Shown one piece after another: positions 55,937 through 64,000 of a stretch of DNA of 64,000 nucleotides. The notes below the pieces were generated by a model. It made no database searches and was not told the origin of the DNA. It saw only the letters and a program-made list of their open reading frames with translations. The DNA is from Cerioporus squamosus. Lineage: Eukaryota > Basidiomycota > Agaricomycetes > Polyporales > Polyporaceae. The translations under genes and the position numbers were made by a program. The stretch spans positions 94,126 through 158,125 of the forward strand of contig JABYQS010000091.1 in NCBI GenBank assembly GCA_022592435.1. Reading direction: 5' to 3'. The stretch's first letter is position 1. Each line of letters begins with the position of its first letter.

Positions 55937-58900
55937 GTGGGACGCTCGCCATACCTTATCCTCCCCCGCCATCTCCTCGCCCTTCGCTCTCTGCTCTGCG
56001 ACTCGTTCTTATCGTCGCTCCTCATCGCCCTCGACGCGCACCACCACGACATGCGCCAGCGACGCAGTCCCGCAGACGAGGCCGAGGCTCTCCGCATCAG
56101 CAATGCCATCGACGAGGAGCTCAAGGTGCGTACACAGTCTTGCTGAGCGACGTGTTGGTCCCGACACAAGCTACAGCGCGAGCGGGAGGTCATGAGAGGA
56201 AAAAGGCAAAGGATGTCAAAGGTGCGTCGTCTTCGCTCTCCCCGACGCGTCCCGCGCGTCCATGCATGCTCCCTTCCTCGCGTCAAGCCCCGTGAGTCGT
56301 CATGAGCACATGCGGTGGCCACCCTCGCTTGTGGTCCAAGTGCCATCATGTCCGCATCTTCTCAGCTGCGCGCGGATGCATCACCAGCTTCCGGTATACT
56401 AGCTCAATCTGGTACGCCGGGCGAGGTTTCGACAAGTGGGAGCGAACTGCTGGAGCCCAATGCGCGTGCTGCCAGAGAGATGTGCGGATTTTCGAGGGGC
56501 GCGAGACGGGGACGTGCTCGTTGCTCCTCCTGCTTGCTCTGGAAGTGCTCCCGTCTGATCTTTCTCCGTCTCGTTGGGATCCCGATTGCTCATGCGCATG
56601 CTCTCCCGCAGTTATGCTCCTCGGACAGGCCGAGTCTGGCAAGTCCACACTCCAGAAGCAATTCCAGCTCTACTACTCGTCCCAGACCCTCGAGAAGGAG
56701 CGCCCGTCCTGGCGGCCCATCGTCTACTTCAACATCCTCAAGGCTATCCGCATGATCCTCGACGAGCTCGACTGGGAGTACGGCCTAGGCGCCTCTGGAG
56801 GCGACCCGCTCGCTATCTCTCTCGCCCCCTCCAGGTCCGGCACATCTCGCTCAGGCTCCGGCTCCGGTTCTTCGACCTACTCCAAGGCGAACCCGGCGTG
56901 GTTTCCGGAGCTCGCCCTGCTCAGGAACAAGCTCCTTCCGCTGGTCGCGAGCGAGGACGCGCTCGCGTCGGAACTCAGCGGCGGGATCACCGTCTCGGGC
57001 GGACGCACCGGCGTGTACGTTCGCTCGGGATGGCAAGCACTCAACTCCGCAGCGCGGTCGTGGCCGCTGTCAGACGACTACCGGTCAGGCATGACACCTC
57101 GACAGTCGGCGGTGACAAACATCGTCGCGACCACGCTCGCCGCCTCGATGGACGAGATCGAGTACCTGTGGTGGCATCCGGGCGTGCAGAACCTCGTCAA
57201 GGGCCACAAACTGAAGCTCGAGGAGTACGCTGCGTTGTGCGTGTCGAGCTTCGCGTCGTGCCTCGGTCCCCCTGACTGACTTCCCCGCGCAGTTTCCTTG
57301 CCAACATCCGACGAATCGCGCAACCCGACTACCTCCCGTCAAATGGTGCGTCTGTCGTCTTTGTGATCCCAGGTACGATGACTCACGCAGGCGTGCACAG
57401 AGGACATCCTGCACGTCCGCCTGCAGACTATCGGCGTGACAGAACACCAGTTCGACATCACCATGGGCGGCACGAACTACAACTGGCTTCTGTACGATGT
57501 TGGCGGCGCAGTACGCTTCCCGTCCCCTCTCGCGAGTCACACTTCCCTGATGCTCCGCCTCCGTGCATCCCCTCACAGCGCGGCCAGGCAAGTACACTAC
57601 CTCTCCTCAGCCGTCTCACGCTGTCGTTCTGTGTGGACGCGGGTCGATCGTGAACGATTGCTAACGTTATTCTCGTATCTAGCGACACGCATGGGTGCCT
57701 TACTTTGACGATGGTGCGTTACCCTCCATTCGGTGCACGCTATTCCTTCCTCGCTGTCCCCTGCTACTGCACGCCTCCCAAGTGTGTGGCGTGCCTTGTC
57801 CTTCTTCGTCCTGGACGCACACGCCCACTGTGCCTGACGAGCGTCCGCGTTTCCGGGAGCGCCTTCATGGCTGTGGACTGCCTCCCTGCGTCCCGTCCGA
57901 TTGCGCTCCAGTGGTCAGTGGTCAGCTGCGTCCGGTCTGCACTGCGTTCGTCCACGGCCGCCGAACGGGCCCGCGAGGCATGAACCTTGCACGACAGCAC
58001 ATCCGGTATGCGTAATGCGCGCGTGCCACTAGGACGTTCGAACTCTGAGCCTGCACTTGAGCTACTGCGCCGTCAGGTTCCATGCTGTCGATCGTCGTTT
58101 TGAGCCTGGACTCGAACTGGTGCTGACGGAACCTTTCGTCCTGCTGAGCCTCGACGTGCACGAGCTTTGTGCTGACGAATTCTTCGTTCTGCTTCTAGCC
58201 ACCGCAATCATCTTCCTTGCGCCCATCAGCGCTTTCGACCAGGTACGTGCGGTGTCTTTGTGTGTGCACGAGGGTGGGCGAGCGCACGCGGTGTTACAGG
58301 CAGCTGGCAGCTGGTGATTGGAAACAAACCACAACGGCACCTGCTCCGCGCGCGCGCTCTTCTAGTCTCGCTGCTCATCGTTCTGAGTGTGAGCTTGCGT
58401 TCTCACCGTGTCTTGATCTCCCATGCTTCCTGCCTCCGGCGGCTCTTTAACCATTCCTGGACGCCCATGTGAATGCCACCGGGAACGGACCAACGTCGCC
58501 CATTCTATCGCAATCTGTGCATGCTTCTGGATTCGTCTGGATGCGGCGGTGCGACGTGGATTCGCGGCGTACCTGGATACCGTACGCCCGCCTCGTCCCT
58601 TGGCTCCTTCCGACAACAGTACCTGGAGGAGGACCCGCGGACAAACCGGATAGACGACTCGCTGCAGCTGTTCACGACGATATGCTCGAATAAGCTGCTC
58701 GGGAACGCGGCGCTCGTGCTCATGCTCAACAAGGTCCGTCCGCTCTCTAGGATGCGATATGACGCAAGTGTGCGGTTGCTAACGTATGCACATGTGCGTG
58801 GTCATCGCTCACAGACCGACCTATTACGCCAGAAACTTGAGGCCGGGGTCAAGGTCCGCAAATAGTACGTCGTTGCCTTTCGTTTCCGCCGTGCGTGTGG

Positions 58901-59753
58901 ATGGCTGCTGATGGTCATGTTTGCATTCCGTCCCTGCTGCGGTCGATCCCTTCCCATCCACGCCTGCATCCGTCCGCTCGCTTGCGTGCCTTCTCTGCGA
59001 CTCTACTTTGACTGCGCCCCTCCCTCGCTCGCTCCCACTCCGCTCGTTCTCGCACGCGTGCCTGCCTGCTCTGTCTTGGCGTACACCTGTACCGCGTAAT
59101 CTTGGTGCTCCTTGCGTGTCTTCGGCGCCTCGTGCAGCATCTCGTCGTACGGCGACAGGCCAAACAGCTACGAGGAGGTCTCGGAGTACTTCCGTGCGCA
59201 CTTCATCCAGGTGCACAGACGGAAAGACGTCTCGCATCGCCCGTTATACCTCGTACGTCCCTTCTCGCTTTGTCTGCTCCGTGGCCTTGCGATAGCCTAT
59301 CTGCATCCCGCACCGCGTGGCGCCGGGAACGACTCTCCGTTCCCGATGCGACTCGGGTGCTGAGGGCAAACGGGTGCAGAGAGGCTATCGTATGTCTCTT
59401 CGGCGACTGATGCAAATCACTGACATGCGCACGTCCCCTTCCCCTCCTCCGCAGCACTTCACGTCGATGCTCGTACGTGCCGTCCCTACCTCCTCTTCTT
59501 CGCACCCCCACGCCTTCCACGGCTATCTGACCTCGTATGACATGTTGGCACTCACGCACTCTGTTTCCGATCTGCGTGTGCGCGCGCCGTGTGAATGCAG
59601 GATATCAAGGCGACGCAGTCGATCATCATCAATGGTGCGTGGGCCTATTTGCGCTCGGCTCCCGAGCGGCGAGTTGCTCACTTGGGATGTTCTGTACTTC
59701 TAGTTGGCGAGGCGATCATGCGTTCACACCTGACGAAGATTGGCCTGGCATAG
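55937..59753 (+). CDS. Divergent long-form heterotrimeric G-protein alpha subunit
   Basis: GTP-binding alpha subunit acting at the plasma membrane. Exons: 55937-56125, 56177-56221, 56612-57224, 57293-57345, 57401-57510, 57579-57587 (9 nt), 57683-57713, 58199-58242, 58620-58733, 58815-58864, 59138-59252, 59455-59472, 59599-59632 and 59704-59753, about 490 residues against about 350 for canonical G-alpha. G1 is LLGQAESGKST, G2 is RLQTIGV, G3 is DVGGARGQR, G4 is MLNKTDLL and G5 lies at HFTSML. The helical domain holds a Ser/Gly-rich insertion (SRSGTSRSGSGSGSS). The catalytic Gln of DVGGQ is Ala. Exon 2 must gain one base in its A5 run (56200-56205 region) to read KKAKDVK into G1 with correct phase. 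The 9-nt exon is followed by a GC donor. Several introns are long (about 380-490 nt). The N-terminus is uncertain: an in-frame ATG at 56051 (MRQRRSPADEAEAL) is an alternative, and no MGxxxS myristoylation motif is seen. Confidence 0.85.
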
Positions 59754-60716
59754 GCTTTCTTGCGCTGCCGTACGAGCGTCCGTCCGTCCAGGCGGCGGCA
59801 TCCGCGGCTTGCGCTTCCGGGCTCGATCTGTTTTGCCATGTCACTTTACGTTCACGAAGACTCGGACGCGCGCGATGGGGGATGGGCAAGGATGGGGATT
59901 CGGGGATTCGAGGGGAGGAGGAGAGGGAGAGGGACCGTTTTGCATATACCGTAATGTTGCCTAACGTTGTGCTCTTGCTGTTGCTGTCTTGTTAACAATC
60001 TTGCGTCCGTACTCGGCGGGGCAGTCCCGCCGCACTGTAGGATACTAGTACCCGTACGTTATGTATTGTAGGCTTTGGCTAGGGCTAGCTTGGAGATTGG
60101 ATAGAGCGCGGGCGATGGCTTGTCTGCGAGTCTTGACACGGCACAATGGGTGTTCTGCGTGATTTGCGGGTGCTCTGGGATCGCCGTCTTGTGCGGATGT
60201 TACGGGAGGGCTAGCGAGAGGAGAGTCCGACCCGGGTGTAAGGCTCGAAGCTGCAGAACTGAGACGACTGCGTTACGGGGTAGTGGTGAGCGAGTAGATG
60301 TTGCCGTAGTGCTCTCTCGCTTCGTCTGTCGCCAAGACGGACGTTGTTCGCTGTGAAGTTGTTCATGCTGAAGCTGGACTCCGAATTCCTGGCGTCTGTA
60401 CGTGCCCAGCAGGTCGAGCGTCTCACGGTTGTTCGTAGCTTCAATCACCATCTCCGTTCGTATGGTACACGTTCTGCCTCTGCTGTAGTCGATTCTACTT
60501 ACCAGCAAAACTCTGTAGCATCTCAGCAGCCTCTACATTGAGTCCGAGAGCCACGCGAAGCGATCTGGCGTAGGGAAACATTTCGCGGCGCCTAATGCTT
60601 GTAGCACCGCGCTCGCTCCTGTAGGACGTTGTAGAGACCATAGCACCACATAGCCTGAGGGGCCGATATGTAGCACAGTGTAGCTTATGGTGGTTAGAGC
60701 CGGCGGCGATACGAGT
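59754..60716. other. Region between the G-alpha gene and the copia LTR
   Basis: G-alpha 3' UTR, a GA-rich tract near 59880-59935, and flanking sequence up to the retrotransposon. The outer end of the LTR is unresolved and may lie up to about 60690. No gene recognised. Confidence 0.4.
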
Positions 60717-61081
60717 CTAGAAGACAAAGAGATGAATTGCTCAGCGTTCGGGAAAGAACGATCATAGCGTATCTGAAGTACCTAGAAGACAAAGAGATGA
60801 ATTGCTACGTAGGCGTGAGTATGGCGAGAATGGTAAAGTATGAGAAGCTAGCTCACCTCAGCGTTCGGGAAAGAACGATGAGGGGAGCGCACAGAAGCTC
60901 GGAGGTTTTTGTATATCGTATGCGTAGATTATCGATGAACATATGTAAGCGCAAAAGAAAGGCATCGGAAAGGGAACGGAAGTGAGAGAGAGATGAGAGC
61001 GCTGCGTGCGCTTTGACTAAGTAAGAGTGAGTAAGTAAAGTGCCCGTGGTAAGTAAAGAGTCCGTTAACAAAACACCAACA
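60717..61081 (-). repeat. Putative 3' LTR of the copia element (outer end uncertain)
   Basis: On the minus strand an LTR-like TGTTGG begins at 61081, directly after a polypurine tract (TTTGAGGGGGCG, 61093-61082) that follows the pol stop codon. The 5' LTR is outside the window, so the other end cannot be set by comparison. Inside are two partial duplications: a 25-mer at 60717-60741 and 60782-60806, and a 22-mer at 60741-60762 and 60858-60879. Confidence 0.55.
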
Positions 61082-61093
61082 CGCCCCCTCAAA
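61082..61093 (-). promoter_or_regulatory. Polypurine tract for plus-strand priming
   Basis: TTTGAGGGGGCG lies between the end of the pol frame (61089) and the TGTTGG LTR start, as in Ty1/copia elements. Confidence 0.6.
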
Positions 61094-64000
61094 GCGTGCG
61101 CAGCCCGAACAACCGTGAGAGGTGCTCAAGCTTTGCGCGTGAGAGGGGCTTCATGAACAGGTCGGCTGGCTTATCCTCGGTGCGACGGTGGGAGAGGGAG
61201 ATGTCGCCGTTCTCAACGGCCTCGCGGATGAAGTGGTACCAGATCGCGATGTGCTTGGTCCGTGAATGATACTCGTTGTTCTTCGCGAGCGCAATCACAG
61301 ATTGATTGTCAGTGTGGAGACGGACAGGGATACCACCAACATCCGGGTGCAGAAGATCAGCAAGCATGTAGCGGAGCCACAGCGCCTCCTTGGCAGCGTG
61401 TGTCAACGCAATATACTCGGCCTCCATGCTCGAGAGGGCGATGACATGTTGCTTCTTCGATGACCAAGAAATGGCACCGCTGTCGAACATGAAGACGTAC
61501 CCTGAGATTGAGTGCCGGTGCTCGGTGGACGAGCCCCAGTCTGCATCGGAGTACCCTTGCAGCCCATTACGAGAGTCTCCGTAGACGAGCCACAGCTCGC
61601 GCGTCCCCTTCAAGTAGCGAAAGACGTGCTTGAGAGCTTCCCAATGAGCGCGTCCGGGGTTCTGCATGAACTGCGAGAGCATGGTGACGGCGAACGCGAT
61701 GTCCGGTCGCGTGCCCATGGTGGCATACATTAGCGCACCCACAGCCTCGCGGTACGGAACGTCGCGCATGTCCTCGTATTGGCAGGGAGTAGATGGGGAC
61801 TGGTGCTTTGTGAGTGTTGCCCTGGGCTGAAGAGGAGTGGTGAGGGGCTTAGCGTCGTCGAGGTTGAATCGCGAGACTATGGTGTCGAGGTACGCGCGCT
61901 GGGAGATCGCGATCGTCTTTGCATCCGGGTCACTCCGTACTTCGATGCCGAGGAACCAGCTCATGTCTCCGGACGTGGACATCTTGAATCACTTGTCGAT
62001 GTCCGCGCCGAAATGCTCAACGGCGTCAGGGTGTCCAGTGAATGCGAGATCGTCCACAGACGACGCGACAATGACAAGTGTGTCGACCTTGTGCTTCGCG
62101 AAGACGGCATGATCGGATACGCACCTGTGAAATTCCATCTCCCTCATCACCTCCCAGAACATCGTGTACCACCCTCTCCCCGCCTGCTTCAACCCGTAGA
62201 GAGTCTTCTTCAACTTGCAAACGAGGTGCTCCTGCCCAGGCTTTGCGCTGCCTGGTGGTTGACGCATGTAAATCGTCTCCTCGAGCTTGCCATTGAGGTA
62301 CGCGGACTTGACATCTTTCTGTCAGAGTGGCCAGCCGTGGTGAGCAGCAAGAGCAAAGAGTAAGCGGACAGAAGAGAGTTTGGTGACGGGGGCAAAAGTT
62401 TCGTTGAAGTCGAGGCCGGGTACTTGGGTGAACCCTTGTGCCACAAGTCGCGCCTTGTACTGCGAGATCTTACCGTCGGCGTCGCGCTTGATCCTGAAGA
62501 CGTACCGGCAGCCCACAACGTTGGCGTCCAGAGGTGGCTTGATGAGATCGTAGGTGCAGTGGTCGCGTAGGTTGGCGAGCTCGGTGTTGACCGCGGCTTG
62601 CCAGTGCTCATGGTCAGGTGACGCCAGCGCCTCGTCCAGCGTCCTCGGCTCTTGGCCAACGTGCACTGCAAACACGTACACAGGTTCCTCCTTGTCCTCG
62701 TCCTCATCTTCCTTGCTGCTCGACTCCGACGTGCTCTTCAGCTCCGGCATCTCCTCGTCCGTCTCGTCTTCGTTGGTCACAGCCACCGCAGTGGCTCTCA
62801 TTACCTCATCCAGCTTCACCCCTCGCGGATATCTCGTCCCTCTCCCTCGCTTCGCATTCACCGTACCCAGGCCCTCCGTGAGTCGCGTCATGTAGTATGA
62901 GGGTTTCTTGATGCGCTGACCATGGCCCATCCTTGGCTCAGGCTCAGCAGCTTCGTGTACAGGCCCGGTGTCACTGTCGGAGGCAGCGTCGACATCGTTG
63001 GCGGCTGGTGGAGCAGGGGATTCAGTGGGGATAGGTACCGGAGTCTCGGTAAGTGTCTGCTCGGGCGTGGACGTTTCAGCCGGGGGAGTAGCAGAAGCAG
63101 GAGCAGGCGATGCGGGCTGTCCGACATTCTCCCTCCGTGCCCCCTCGGACGGGACGTCGTCGGCTGCGACTTCGGCCTTGCGGTCTTCGACAAAGACCAC
63201 ATTCTGCTCAACTGTGACGCTGTTCCGGTCGGGCCAGTAGACGTAGTAACCCTGCGCGTTGTCTGGGTAGCCGACGAAGCGCCCCTCACGGGCCTTCAAC
63301 TGCATTTTCGGCACATGCTTTTTGCGTACCCAGACACGCCTGCTGAATGGGCGGATGTGACGGAGGTCGGGGACTTCACCGAACCGGGCCTCAAACGGCG
63401 TCTTCCCATCTAGAACGCGGGTCGACGTGCGATTTTTGAGCCACGTAGCGTGCAAGGTTGCGTAGCTCCACAGGGTCTGCGGGAGCCCAGAATCGATCAG
63501 CATCGCACGGGCGTGCTCTGCAACCGTCCGATTGGTGCACTCAGCGACACCGTTCTCCTCGGGCATATCGTGGACCGTGACGCGGTGCTTCGTGCCCTTC
63601 GCCTTGAGGTGATCCTCGAACTCCCAGCTGCAGAACTCTCCACCGTTGTCGGTCTGGAGTTCTTTGATGCGTTGGCCCTCCTGTGTCTCGATCTCCGCCT
63701 CGAGCTCCTTGTAGGCCTTGAAAGCCTGGCTCTTCTCCTTTTGTGGCACGGTTTTTAACCAGCGCGTCGCGTCGTCGGTCCAACCTGACGTGTACTTGTT
63801 TCCTTCTAGCGACGTGCATCCCGCGCTCCAAGTGTCTGCGTGTATCCGATCTCCGTACTGCTTGGCAAGATCGCTCTCGCGCTCGGCTGGCACCAGAACG
63901 CGGGTGATTTTGGCTTGGACACACGCCTCACAGGTCTCATCGGCATCGCCTCCCGTCAGCTTGATGCCGCGAACCCATCCGTCCTTCACCATTCGCTCGG
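61089..64000 (-). mobile_element. Ty1/copia LTR retrotransposon, integrase to RNase H (partial, two in-frame TGA)
   Basis: One continuous minus-strand frame from the window edge to 61089. Order is integrase, then reverse transcriptase, then RNase H, which defines Ty1/copia. CEACVQAK is the end of the HHCC zinc finger. Integrase DDE residues are visible in RIHADTW, LQTDNGGEF and EENGVAECTNRT. An acidic Ser/Pro linker follows. Reverse transcriptase shows YKARLVAQGF, DVKSAYLNG, LYGLKQAGRGW and the catalytic SSVDDL box. SWFLGIEV, GALMYATMGTRPDIAF and GYSDADW lead into RNase H (SSMEAEYIA, HTDNQS, SRTKHI). TGA codons interrupt at about 62320 (before QKDVKSAYLNG) and 61987 (before FKMSTSG), so this copy is not autonomous unless the stops are errors. 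Gag, protease and the 5' LTR lie beyond the window. Confidence 0.95.

Noticed and set aside
1..64000. CRISPR arrays, bacterial operons or riboswitches
   Set aside because: The window is a eukaryotic nuclear sequence; repeats seen are tandem or dispersed, without regular spacers.

Overview
The window reads as a nuclear contig of a filamentous basidiomycete, most likely an Agaricomycete (Polyporales-like; the order is inference). It is GC-rich. Genes are split by many short GT-AG introns of about 46-80 nt. The gene families are typical of this group: a long-form G-alpha, a HAM1-like protein, Goodbye-domain proteins and a Ty1/copia element.

Layout. 1-6117 is a conserved housekeeping block on the + strand: the lysyl-tRNA synthetase 3' end, an Hsp110/Sse1 chaperone and an Ariadne RBR ubiquitin ligase. 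7721-34405 is an accessory block built around three paralogues (A +, B -, C +) of a roughly 1,280-residue protein. Its parts, in order, are a fungal STAND 'Goodbye'-type N-terminal domain, an EF-hand-like loop, a beta-rich module and tandem zinc-binding modules ending in a coiled coil. Between the copies lie a tandem-homeodomain protein, a small membrane protein, a membr-anchored HSL-type hydrolase and an aminopeptidase P. 34786-46665 holds a HAM1-like protein, a repeat-rich gene-poor stretch with a G21 run, glyoxalase I, and a nuclear protein with a winged-helix-like C-terminus, divergent from glyoxalase I. 47539-53134 has a class I methyltransferase flanked by two decayed copies of an unrecognised gene. 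55937-59753 is a divergent G-alpha subunit with 14 exons. 60717-64000 is the 3' part of a copia retrotransposon, cut by the window edge and carrying two in-frame TGA codons.

How it fits together. The core genes are independent housekeeping functions. The Goodbye/EF-hand/zinc-finger family is the most interesting unit: only copy C is intact along its whole length, copy B has lost a module, and copy A has a shifted segment. This looks like birth-and-death evolution of a fungal NLR-related family that has no NACHT or NB-ARC ATPase.

Caution. At least seven otherwise conserved genes carry single-base frame breaks, mostly one missing base in or beside a homopolymer. That pattern fits residual consensus errors of a long-read assembly as well as or better than pseudogenisation, and it affects how every 'broken' gene here should be read.
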